Source of the DNA: Campylobacterota bacterium
GTDB lineage: Bacteria; Campylobacterota; Campylobacteria; Campylobacterales; JAADDG01
Reading direction: 5' to 3'
Assembly (NCBI GenBank): GCA_013154075.1
Contig: JAADDG010000057.1
Coordinates: 1 to 17,574 of the forward strand
DNA length: 17,574 nt
Part shown: positions 7,908 to 14,645 of the stretch, in pieces
Numbering within the stretch: position 1 is the stretch's first letter
How the letters are laid out: every line of letters starts with the position of its first letter
The notes under the pieces: model-generated
Seen by the model: the letters and a program-made list of their open reading frames with translations, nothing else
The model's database searches: none
Told to the model about the DNA's origin: nothing
Made by a program: the position numbers and the translations under genes

Positions 7908-10072
7908 TCTATCTTGTACTTTTTTACAAGCTCTTTAAACTCCTCGGAAGATAGAAAGTCGTTTAAGATATCCTCTCTGCTCTCTTCGTTGTTAGAAAGC
8001 TTCTCGCTCCAATAAGATATCTCCTCATCCGTAGCCTCTCTTCCCAAAATAGTCAAATAGGCTATCTTTACAAACTCCTCGTTATTTACGTTTTTACTCA
8101 AAAACTCATCTGAGAAAAAGAAATCTTTAACGATGGAGGAAGCGCTCTCTTTTTTCGTTTTCAAAAACTCTTTCCAATCGTTTAGCCCTTTGGGATCATA
8201 CTCTCTTCCCAAAACCAATATATAGAGTCTTTTTATAAAAGCGTCAAGATAATTGTCGGTATTGAAAGGCTCTATGCCGTATTTTTCGCACAGATCCTTA
8301 AATTCGTCGGAAAATCCGAACTCGTAAATGATCAAATCTCTCGTGGTGGTTCCGTTTTTAAGTCTATTTAGCCAATACTCCTCTCCCTCTTTGTCGGGAT
8401 CTCTATTTAGCATAACTTTATAAACTTTTTTCAAAAATTTATCCAAAGAATCGTTTTGAGATTTATATTCGGGACTATTGAAGAAAAATTCGGCCAAATC
8501 CAAAGCCGTCATCTCTTTGCTATCGAGCTTGGATTTCCAAAAATCGATCTCATCCTTACTTGCATCTCTATTTAGGATATTTTCATAATATCTTTTTATA
8601 AACTCCTCTTCACTATCTCCGTTTTCTACAACTTTTAAAGGTTTGGCGTAATTTGTGGTAACAAGAGCGTAATCTTGAGAAGGAGTTTTCAAAGAAGCGG
8701 CTTTTACGAAAAGCTTATACACTCCTTTCGGAGCGTTTTGTATAACTATCTGCTCTACGTTATCCACTTTATTAAACGTAACGGCGGTAGCCTCTTTCTC
8801 TACGTCGTTAGGATCCAAAGAGAAAGGATAAAACACTTCACCGTCTCTCTCTATCCACATATCCAAATCATTAACAAGAGTCGGCTTTCTGGTATCGGGT
8901 CTATTGGGAATCTCGGCGGGACCTTCGGGATCGACCCAAACGAGAGTGGCTTTCAAAGTAGCGTCGTTTTGCAAATCTATCTCATACTCTCTAACCTCGC
9001 CTTTAGCTACGTTTCCGGTTTGAACCAAAGGCTTTTTGGAAACGATAGTCCAAAGAGTATCTACGGCATCTTTAGGATTGATCGTTCCAAAACCAAATAT
9101 ATAATCCGGCCCTTTTCTACCTCTATCCGTAGCGGTATTGACAAAAAGAGCTTTTAAAATATCGTGTCTTATTTTGTCGTTTCCTGTAATTTTCTTGTAA
9201 AACTCCAAAATCAAAGCCGCCGAACCTATCGCTCTTGCGGTTGCCGACGTAGTTCCTCCGCTTACTATATACTCGTCATCCGCATGAGCTCCGGTAGATA
9301 ACAGATAGCTGTTACCGGGCCCCGCTACGGCGAAATCGGGCTTGATTCTACCGTCATTTACGGGACCTCTATTGCTATATGGAGCTATCATATTTCCGTT
9401 ATCCATAGTAGCGGCAACCGTAAAGACGTTTTTGGAAGTTCTCGGCCCCTTTAACTGCTTATAGTTTCCCTCTCCGTCATGTCCTCTATCGTTTCCGCCA
9501 GCCATAAAGACGTTTAGATAAGGATTTTCATAAACCACTTTATCCAAGAATTTGGCCTCTTCGTCATAGACTCCGTCATATTGGGTATCGGTATAAAGAT
9601 AGGCATGATTTGAGAGAGTGATACCGGCATCCTTGTAAGCTTGCAAAACCGCTCTGGCATAACTGTATTCGGGAGCGTAATAGCTGTATATTTCTACGTT
9701 TTCGGCCGCCCCTTTGGCTTTGGGATTGACTCCTTTTGCCGCTATTGTTCCGGTTAGAAAAGTGGCGTGGGGATGATAGGGCTGCTTTTCGTTCTCTTTG
9801 CCCATTATATGAATTCTGCTTCTTCCGTTCTTTTGAAACTCTTGATGGGTTACTCTAACTTTCCCCCAATCCACTACGGCGACTTTTACTCCCTCTCCGC
9901 TTAAATTGTAAGGCTCTTTCCAAAGCTCATCGATTTTTAGAAGTTTCATCGCCTCATAGTTTGTGGAAGAGTGAAGATTGTCCGGTATTTTATAAGAATC
10001 GTAATCATCTTCTCCCAATAAAGAAAATGCCGCAAATAGAGATAAAAAAATCAGCTCTTTTTTCTTTATCAT
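7901..10072 (-). CDS. Secreted subtilisin-like (S8) peptidase with C-terminal beta domain and four DUF4214 repeats
   Basis: The product has 723 residues with a signal peptide (about 1-20, KKKELIFLSLFAAFSLLG). The S8 domain spans about 50-340. The catalytic Asp is D68 (VAVVDWG), the His is H102 (HATFLTGTIAA) and the oxyanion Asn is N194 (AGGND). The nucleophile segment reads SGGTTSATARAIGSAA (271-286); compared ungapped with GTSMASPHVAG the nucleophile position is Thr275, with Ser276 next to it. Residues ~350-475 look like the beta-sandwich seen after the catalytic domain in KP-43-type subtilases (ATLVWVDPEGPAE, LVNDLDMWIE). Four DUF4214 repeats follow (~489-715). There is no obvious long propeptide. 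AAGGA lies nine bases before the ATG. Likely a periplasmic or exported protease or adhesin-like surface protein. Confidence 0.9.
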   Translation of the reverse strand: MIKKKELIFLSLFAAFSLLGEDDYDSYKIPDNLHSSTNYEAMKLLKIDELWKEPYNLSGEGVKVAVVDWGKVRVTHQEFQKNGRSRIHIMGKENEKQPYHPHATFLTGTIAAKGVNPKAKGAAENVEIYSYYAPEYSYARAVLQAYKDAGITLSNHAYLYTDTQYDGVYDEEAKFLDKVVYENPYLNVFMAGGNDRGHDGEGNYKQLKGPRTSKNVFTVAATMDNGNMIAPYSNRGPVNDGRIKPDFAVAGPGNSYLLSTGAHADDEYIVSGGTTSATARAIGSAALILEFYKKITGNDKIRHDILKALFVNTATDRGRKGPDYIFGFGTINPKDAVDTLWTIVSKKPLVQTGNVAKGEVREYEIDLQNDATLKATLVWVDPEGPAEIPNRPDTRKPTLVNDLDMWIERDGEVFYPFSLDPNDVEKEATAVTFNKVDNVEQIVIQNAPKGVYKLFVKAASLKTPSQDYALVTTNYAKPLKVVENGDSEEEFIKRYYENILNRDASKDEIDFWKSKLDSKEMTALDLAEFFFNSPEYKSQNDSLDKFLKKVYKVMLNRDPDKEGEEYWLNRLKNGTTTRDLIIYEFGFSDEFKDLCEKYGIEPFNTDNYLDAFIKRLYILVLGREYDPKGLNDWKEFLKTKKESASSIVKDFFFSDEFLSKNVNNEEFVKIAYLTILGREATDEEISYWSEKLSNNEESREDILNDFLSSEEFKELVKKYKIER
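7928..8608 (-). repeat. Four tandem DUF4214 modules within the subtilase
   Basis: Protein-level repeats of about 55-60 residues begin at F491, F546, F612 and F667. Each has the pattern FIKxxYxxxLxRExxxxExxxW, a spacer, then F-F-S-x-E-F. Key landmarks are NRDASKDEIDFW, NRDPDKEGEEYW, GREYDPKGLNDW and GREATDEEISYW, ending in SPEYK, SDEFK, SDEFL and SEEFK. DUF4214 is known in many large secreted or surface proteins; its function is undefined. Confidence 0.85.
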
Positions 10073-10150
10073 TACTCAATATCCTTTTCTTTTAATAATT
10101 TTTATAACTTTCTATTCCTTGGAGTATAATAATAAAATCTGCTTTAATTT

Positions 10151-10179
10151 ATTATAAAATTATTAATTGTTTTCATCAA
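10151..10179 (-). promoter_or_regulatory. Sigma-70-type promoter for the subtilase gene
   Basis: On the minus strand TTGATG (10179-10174) is separated by exactly 17 bases from TATAAT (10156-10151). The predicted transcript would start near 10144, leaving a leader of about 70 bases. It is one of the best two-box matches in the window. Confidence 0.55.
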
Positions 10180-10201
10180 TAGCTAAACATAAAGATTGTA
10201 T

Positions 10202-10207
10202 TATAAT
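10202..10207 (+). promoter_or_regulatory. Candidate -10 box (TATAAT) for the phosphatase gene
   Basis: A perfect TATAAT on the plus strand lies 73 bases before the ATG at 10281, in the 208-base divergent spacer (10073-10280). No -35 match is present. A further TATAAT at 10125-10130 is also possible but is farther away and overlaps the minus-strand leader. Confidence 0.4.
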
Positions 10208-10280
10208 AAAAGCAGTGAATTTGCAAGTTTTTATATTTTTTGATAATATTTTTCCAAAAAAATAGAAAAGAGCAATTTGA

Positions 10281-10922
10281 ATGAAAGAGAAACTTTCGAT
10301 CTTTTCCGAAAGCTTTAGAAGAAAAATAGCCTCCGTTTTGCTTGTGATCCTTTTTGCAAGCGCCCTTATTTTGGGAGGAATAAACCTATTTTATATATCT
10401 ATCTTCGGTAACTTCCACAAAATAGACGATGACGCTTACAGAAGCGGACAGCTATATACAAGAAATTTAATTAATAAATTAAAAGAATACAAGATAAAAT
10501 CCATAATAAACCTAAGGGGAGAGAATACTTTCAGAAGCCCTTGGTATGAATATGAAAAAGAGGTGGCCAAAAGACTCGGTATAGAGCTTATCAATTTCAA
10601 AATAGGCTCAAGAGAGTTTATAGATTTCAATAAATCCCTAAAACTTATAAATATTTTAAAAACTGCTCCGAAACCTATGCTGATTCATTGCCGATCCGGA
10701 GCCGATAGAACCTCGTTTGCGGCCGCTTTGTACGAGTTCGCCGTCAAAGATAAAGATATAAAAGAGGCCAAAAAGCAGCTCTCTTTTTACTATGGCCACC
10801 TTCCATATTTCGGCAGTAAAACTATAAAGATGGATGAGAGCTTCGATAACTTTGTGAAAAAATATTTAAAGTTGAGTTGTAAAAACAAAAAGTTTCCTAC
10901 AACTGAAAAAATAGAGAAATAA
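10281..10922 (+). CDS. Membrane-anchored dual-specificity/tyrosine phosphatase-like protein
   Basis: The product has 213 residues. A basic N-terminus (RRK at 13-15) is followed by one hydrophobic segment (about 17-39), so by the positive-inside rule the catalytic domain faces the periplasm. The phosphatase domain carries the Cys-x5-Arg P-loop HCRSGADRTS with nucleophile Cys137 and Arg143, and the upstream strand IKSIINLRGE with the YRSGQ motif typical of bacterial DSP/Siw14-like enzymes. The usual substrate is phosphotyrosine or phospholipid/inositol phosphate; which applies here cannot be read. The start has a weak GAG-type ribosome site about nine bases upstream. An exported ankyrin-repeat gene follows in the same direction after a 76-base gap. 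Fold assignment is solid; localisation is inferred. Confidence 0.87.
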   Translation: MKEKLSIFSESFRRKIASVLLVILFASALILGGINLFYISIFGNFHKIDDDAYRSGQLYTRNLINKLKEYKIKSIINLRGENTFRSPWYEYEKEVAKRLGIELINFKIGSREFIDFNKSLKLINILKTAPKPMLIHCRSGADRTSFAAALYEFAVKDKDIKEAKKQLSFYYGHLPYFGSKTIKMDESFDNFVKKYLKLSCKNKKFPTTEKIEK

Positions 10923-10939
10923 GTTAATTTTAATTAACT
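10922..10939 (+). other. AT-only perfect inverted repeat after the phosphatase gene
   Basis: AGTTAATT (10922-10929), TT, AATTAACT (10932-10939) form an 8-bp inverted repeat beginning at the stop codon. It is followed by TTATTGTATT. With no internal G/C beyond one pair per arm it would be a weak terminator at best. Confidence 0.3.
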
Positions 10940-10967
10940 TTATTGTATTATTAAAATATTAACAAAA

Positions 10968-10973
10968 TATAAG
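10968..10973 (+). promoter_or_regulatory. Candidate -10 box (TATAAG) for the ankyrin-repeat gene
   Basis: TATAAG lies 25 bases before the ATG at 10999, with TTGTAT 19 bases farther upstream as a loose -35. Transcription from it would begin at or after the upstream ATG (10975), favouring the later start. Weak. Confidence 0.3.
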
Positions 10974-10998
10974 TATGTTATCTAAAAAGGAAGATAAG

Positions 10999-11691
10999 AT
11001 GAAATATTTGCTATTTTATATAATATTTTCGCTCTTACTCGGTTTAAACTTATATTCCAAAAATTACACGCCGATTCAAAGAATGATAGTAAACAAAAAT
11101 TTCCAAAACGACGAAAAAGCGAGTTTTATAGGGGCTATGCTTAAACAAAAAAAGAACAAAGACGAAATAAACTTCGTAGATAAACACGGTTATACGGCTT
11201 TGGATCTGGCGGTTATTCACAACTCTCCCGAAATAGTGGAAATTCTTTTGGAAAACGGAGCGAATCCCAATATCAAAGATAAAAACGGCTACACCCCCCT
11301 TCATAGAGCCATCATCAGATATTCCGATAAAATCGTCTATCTGTTGCTAAAATACAAAGCCGATCCCAATATCAAAGACAAACACGGCTACACTCCCCTT
11401 CACAGAGCCGTAATAGAGCAGGCTCCCAAACTCGTAAAACTTCTTTTAGAGCACGGAGCCGATCCCAATATCAAAGATTCTCACGGATTTACTCCTCTTG
11501 AGAGAGCTTTTATGTTCGAAGATAAGGATATGGCTTATCAGATAGGAGAGTTGCTTTTGAAATACAAAGCCGATCCGTTTGTTACGGACAAGAGAGGAAG
11601 AACGCTCTTTGACAAACTCTCTTCGGCAAAAGGAGAGCATAAAAAACTTCTAAAACTTCTAATCAAATACGCAAACAACTACAAAGAGTGA
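10999..11691 (+). CDS. Exported ankyrin-repeat protein
   Basis: The product has 230 residues from the ATG at 10999, which has AAGGA seven bases upstream; an in-frame ATG at 10975 would put a charged MLSKKEDK in front of what otherwise is a clean signal peptide (KYLLFYIIFSLLLGLNLYS). After ~45 residues come about five ankyrin repeats of 33 residues with the usual GxTPLHxA and LLLxxGADPN motifs (HGYTALDLAV, NGYTPLHRAI, HGYTPLHRAV, HGFTPLERAF). The last repeat (RGRTLFDKL) is degenerate, and one repeat has a four-residue insertion. Ankyrin repeats bind proteins; an exported copy would act in the periplasm or outside. The partner is unknown. It follows the membrane-anchored phosphatase and ends in a terminator hairpin. 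Confidence 0.87.
   Translation: MKYLLFYIIFSLLLGLNLYSKNYTPIQRMIVNKNFQNDEKASFIGAMLKQKKNKDEINFVDKHGYTALDLAVIHNSPEIVEILLENGANPNIKDKNGYTPLHRAIIRYSDKIVYLLLKYKADPNIKDKHGYTPLHRAVIEQAPKLVKLLLEHGADPNIKDSHGFTPLERAFMFEDKDMAYQIGELLLKYKADPFVTDKRGRTLFDKLSSAKGEHKKLLKLLIKYANNYKE
11260..11589 (+). repeat. DNA-level tandem repeats in the ankyrin gene
   Basis: The segment encoding (A/G)A(N/D)PNIKD recurs at 11260, 11359 and 11458, exactly 99 bases apart, and in diverged form at 11569 (111 bases). The copies starting at 11260 and 11359 differ at about six of 51 bases, mostly synonymous third positions, which indicates fairly recent internal duplication or conversion. Confidence 0.75.
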
Positions 11692-11706
11692 ATCTCTTCA
11701 CTCTTT
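11683..11706. terminator. Bidirectional hairpin between convergent genes
   Basis: AAAGAGTGAA (11683-11692), loop TCTC, TTCACTCTTT (11697-11706) is a perfect 10-bp stem with a tetraloop. A-rich and T-rich ends make it usable in both directions, though the T-run is only three bases. The plus stop (11689-11691) and the first bases of the minus stop (11705-11707) lie inside it. Confidence 0.65.
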
Positions 11707-12298
11707 AATCGTAAATTTCATCCTCTTTAAGACACCCTTTACTTAAAGCCTTGTCCAAAAGCTCTTTTGTCTCCTTTTCAAGATCTTTAAATTCAAGATG
11801 TCTCATATGATGTTTTTTTATCATCTTTTTGTAATAAAGCCATCCCAAAAACATCATAAAAACATAACTTCCGAAAACAAAAGCTTTATAATGCTCATAC
11901 CAAAAGGTATACAAAACTATCAAATTGTGAAGCACGAAAATCATAAAAACGGTCAAAGAGCCTATCCAAACGACATAAACCATACTATCGGCCTCTTTCT
12001 CAAAACCCTCTAAAGCGATGAGTTTATCTATATTTTCGTTTATTTTTTCTTTCAAATTTTTACACTCAAAACTATCTTCTCTTAAAACTTTATGCTTTCT
12101 TAGCTGAATATTGCTAATCTCGCTTTGAGTATTAAGCTCCTTGTAATCTTCCAAAAATTTCGGCTCTTTTTTTAACAGCTCCAAAATCTCTTCATAGGTA
12201 AGCTCATCTTTTTTCTTTAGATCTTTCATTTCGTTGTAAATGAAAGTAAAAAGACCGTCCTCTTTTATAAGTTTTGCCGCTTTTTTCAAATTTACCAT
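11705..12298 (-). CDS. Two-TM membrane protein of unknown function
   Basis: I do not recognise this 197-residue protein. A long cytoplasmic-type N-terminal part (1 to ~105) is highly charged and helical (EEILELLKKEPKFLEDYKEL), possibly coiled-coil. Two membrane segments follow (about 107-131 and 139-156) with a short loop between them, then a basic/acidic helical tail (KKMIKKHHMRHLEF). Both termini should be cytoplasmic. The ribosome site AAGGAG lies ten bases upstream of the ATG. The gene is downstream of the heme-copper reductase operon but separated from it by a clear terminator, so a functional link is not implied. Its stop lies at the shared hairpin with the ankyrin gene. Confidence 0.7.
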   Translation of the reverse strand: MVNLKKAAKLIKEDGLFTFIYNEMKDLKKKDELTYEEILELLKKEPKFLEDYKELNTQSEISNIQLRKHKVLREDSFECKNLKEKINENIDKLIALEGFEKEADSMVYVVWIGSLTVFMIFVLHNLIVLYTFWYEHYKAFVFGSYVFMMFLGWLYYKKMIKKHHMRHLEFKDLEKETKELLDKALSKGCLKEDEIYD

Positions 12299-12342
12299 AT
12301 TTTTAAAACTCCTTGCTCTTATAAAAAAGTCTTTATCTCTTT

Positions 12343-12370
12343 TATAAAAGCAAGGGCAAAAGCCCTTAGC
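12343..12370 (-). terminator. Intrinsic terminator of the heme-copper reductase operon
   Basis: On the minus strand AAGGGC, loop TTTT, GCCCTT (12367-12352) is followed by GCTTTTATAAAA. The six-bp stem is G/C-rich and extends by AGC/GCT pairing. It starts seven bases after the subunit I stop codon. Confidence 0.8.
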
Positions 12371-12373
12371 TTT

Positions 12374-14047
12374 CTATTCACTCTTTACGGCTGCGGGTGC
12401 CGGCGTAGGCTCTTCGGGCACTACGATTTTAGGATCTATCTTTGAGGATTTGAAAATTCCCAAAAGCCCTTTCACTCCCACCGTAGCTATCAAATTATAC
12501 ATAAATAAAACCCAGGCGGCAAGAAGCATCAATCCGCAAATAGCCGCAAGAAACATATATACTCCAAACTCTCCGTCCACATAAAGATGGCGTCTTAGCA
12601 TACCGTCTATTCCGGCCATTCCCATGAAAGCTCCCATACCGATACCGCCTATTAGATGAAGCCAAAAGTGCAAATTCGCAAGTTTTTGACTATAAAGCTT
12701 CACCCCCTTATTCGTCAAAATCGGAAGAAGCGTATAAATAGCGCTATAAAGCGTCATAGTAAGTCCCACCAAAATAGCCACATGCACATGAGGCCCTATA
12801 ATCCATTGGGTATTGTGAAGAAGTCTGTTTATACCCATATCCGCTTGAATGATACCCGCAGGTACGGCCAGCGCAAATCCCAAAAGTCCTCCGAGCAAAA
12901 ATTTAAGCTCGTTTGTCATTTTAAGAGGTCTTGCTTTCCATAAAGTCACTAAAGTGATAAAAAAAGCCAAACCTTGAGTGATAAGCTCAAAAGCGGTAAT
13001 CATCTCACCGCTTGCCAATTTCATAAGCTCGGGCTGAGGCTGATCGGATAGAAGATGGTGGCTCCAAACCGCCCAAGATACCACAAGCTCAAGCAACAAA
13101 GCGGCTCTGGCTATATTTTGCATAAAAAGATTTCTACCGGTAATGAGCATAGCCAAAAGATACCAAGTTCCAGCCACATAGATCAAAACCAAACCGTCGG
13201 CTATCAAATCGAGTCCCCACCAAAAAACGTTTTTATAAAGCAGGGAATCGACACTGTGCATATCCCAGCCCCAGTTAAAAGCTTCAGCCGCTATATAGCC
13301 CAATATCAAAAGTCCGGCTCCCAAAATAACCAAAGCGTCCAAAAAGGTATCTACCGTTCCTCTAAAGATAGCCACTATCGGCAAAGACAAAGGAGGCTCT
13401 TTCGAATAGGGCTCTTTTCCTCTCACTTTATTAATCAGATTCAAAAATCCGTCTATTCCGAACGCACTCATCAAAAGAGGCTTAATAGGCTGCTTTTTAT
13501 GACCTTTCGGTGTATAAAAAACGGTCGCATAAATGTTAAAAATAAACATCAAAGTTCCGATCATTATAAGAGCGACACCCAAAACGAACATAAACCCGCC
13601 GATTACCTTAAACTGACTGAAATCGACCGGCAAAGGCCAATAAATCGTATAAAGCGGAGCGTAATGATAAATAAATCCCGCAAGCCAAGATAGCAAGGTT
13701 CCAACCGCAATCGTAATCCACGTATAGTTGGCAAGTTTGGTACTAAAAAGCGGCTTTTTCATCAAATACGGCACCAAAAACGTAAAGGCTCCGAACACTA
13801 TAAGATATGTAGATCCGAAAATCCCCACAATCGGATGCACCGTCATAATGGAGAAAAAGTGACTATCGTCTATCATAGGAATAGGCTTTACCTCGTGAGC
13901 CCTCATTATCATACCTTCCAAAGCGGCCAAACCGTAAAACAAAAGACCCACTATAACCGTTCTTAACGTAATTTTTTGGATGGGAGTAAGCCCGTCGGTT
14001 TTCAAACCTCCCTCATGTCCGTTTAATAAAAGCTCTTTTACGCTCAT
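12374..14047 (-). CDS. Heme-copper oxidoreductase subunit I, candidate non-canonical nitric oxide reductase
   Basis: The 557-residue integral membrane protein has about 12 TM segments and a Pro/Ala-rich tail. Seen residues: low-spin heme ligand His71 (TVHPIVGIFG), tandem active-site His330-His331 (VWSHHLL), heme ligands His420 and His422 (GPHVHV), and propionate-binding Arg485-Arg486. HNTQW (411-415) resembles the HNTxW of B-family (ba3-type) oxidases. TM6 reads FWWGLDLIADGLVLIY (275-290) instead of WxxGHPxVY. Set against cNOR VVHLWVEGVWELI, Asp280 takes the place of the metal-ligand His and Asp284 that of the Glu four positions later. Loss of the third His and of the Tyr argues against oxygen reduction. 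I infer NO reduction with electrons from quinol or a cytochrome. It overlaps subunit II by ATGA. A diverged or inactive oxidase remains possible. Confidence 0.82.
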   Translation of the reverse strand: MSVKELLLNGHEGGLKTDGLTPIQKITLRTVIVGLLFYGLAALEGMIMRAHEVKPIPMIDDSHFFSIMTVHPIVGIFGSTYLIVFGAFTFLVPYLMKKPLFSTKLANYTWITIAVGTLLSWLAGFIYHYAPLYTIYWPLPVDFSQFKVIGGFMFVLGVALIMIGTLMFIFNIYATVFYTPKGHKKQPIKPLLMSAFGIDGFLNLINKVRGKEPYSKEPPLSLPIVAIFRGTVDTFLDALVILGAGLLILGYIAAEAFNWGWDMHSVDSLLYKNVFWWGLDLIADGLVLIYVAGTWYLLAMLITGRNLFMQNIARAALLLELVVSWAVWSHHLLSDQPQPELMKLASGEMITAFELITQGLAFFITLVTLWKARPLKMTNELKFLLGGLLGFALAVPAGIIQADMGINRLLHNTQWIIGPHVHVAILVGLTMTLYSAIYTLLPILTNKGVKLYSQKLANLHFWLHLIGGIGMGAFMGMAGIDGMLRRHLYVDGEFGVYMFLAAICGLMLLAAWVLFMYNLIATVGVKGLLGIFKSSKIDPKIVVPEEPTPAPAAVKSE

Positions 14048-14643
14048 TTACTCTCCTTTAAAGCAACTTTCTTATAACAAGGATTGACCCTTATGGCATT
14101 TTCCACCTTCATCCAATTTCCTTTAGGTCCGGAATACTCCGTACTCATAATGTCGAAATTTCCGCTTTCGGTAAAAGTCCAAAGAATCTCGTTGTTGTAT
14201 TTCGGAATAACTTGCATCTGAAATACCATAGAGTTATCTTTCCTAAATACTCCAAAACCGTAAGTAAGATCATCACTCGTAACGTTAAACTTAACTTTTT
14301 CGTTACACTCCAAAACTATAGGCTTTACATCCGGCAAAATAAATTTGTGATCCTTTACCTTGATCTCCACCACTTTATCCGGCTTGATCATATGCTTCTT
14401 AAGCTCCCAAGCAACCCAAGGAATCTTGTTGTAAGTTAGGATATGAATACCCACTCCCGTCAAAACAAGCAAAGCCAAATAGCTATAAAAAACTTTCGGC
14501 GTAATCCACGTCTTAGTCGATGTAGGGGGCTTGGTCACTCTATAGGCAAACCACCCTACAAGAGATATAATAAAAAGTGCATAAATTGTGTACACAAGCT
14601 TCAAATTGCCCAGCACTTCATGCGTCGTCGCAATCTCCTGCAT
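14044..14643 (-). CDS. Heme-copper reductase subunit II-like protein lacking the CuA site
   Basis: The product has 199 residues. Two TM segments (about 15-35 and 51-70) precede a periplasmic cupredoxin-like domain (about 88-190). The strand order and VTSDDLTYGFGV ... WTFTESGNFDI match the CuA domain of B-family subunit II (ITSPDVIHGFHV ... YTFKRPGEYRI). Every CuA ligand but one is changed: the His at the Y128 position, both Cys at Ser167 and Ser171, and the second His at Gly175; Met178 remains (IMSTEYSGPKGNWM). The protein therefore should not carry the binuclear copper centre. The ribosome site AAGGAGAGG is unusually long and ends two bases before the ATG. It is first in the operon, and its TGA overlaps the ATG of subunit I. 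Probably structural, or a quinol/other donor interface. Confidence 0.82.
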   Translation of the reverse strand: MQEIATTHEVLGNLKLVYTIYALFIISLVGWFAYRVTKPPTSTKTWITPKVFYSYLALLVLTGVGIHILTYNKIPWVAWELKKHMIKPDKVVEIKVKDHKFILPDVKPIVLECNEKVKFNVTSDDLTYGFGVFRKDNSMVFQMQVIPKYNNEILWTFTESGNFDIMSTEYSGPKGNWMKVENAIRVNPCYKKVALKESK

Positions 14644-14645
14644 AA

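Noticed and set aside
8675..9157. Plus-strand open frame of 160 codons opposite the subtilase
   Set aside because: It is antisense to the well-supported protease domain, with no family resemblance.
10167..10180. Second FNR-like site (TTG...CAA) in the subtilase/phosphatase spacer
   Set aside because: The half-sites do not keep the TTGAT-N4-ATCAA spacing, and the match is explained by the TTGATG -35 box in an AT-rich stretch.
11260..11480. CRISPR-like array because of regular near-identical repeats
   Set aside because: The repeats are in frame, 33 codons apart, and encode ankyrin repeats; there are no unique spacers.
13055..13693. Plus-strand open frame of 212 codons opposite heme-copper subunit I
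   Set aside because: It is antisense to a strongly conserved membrane protein, has no ribosome site or hydrophobic pattern, and is rich in Ser/Gln/His/Lys as expected of a shadow.
12374..14643. Ordinary cytochrome c oxidase (ba3 or cbb3)
   Set aside because: TM6 lacks the GHP His and Tyr, and subunit II lacks CuA ligands; there is no CcoO/CcoP-like cytochrome c gene next to it.
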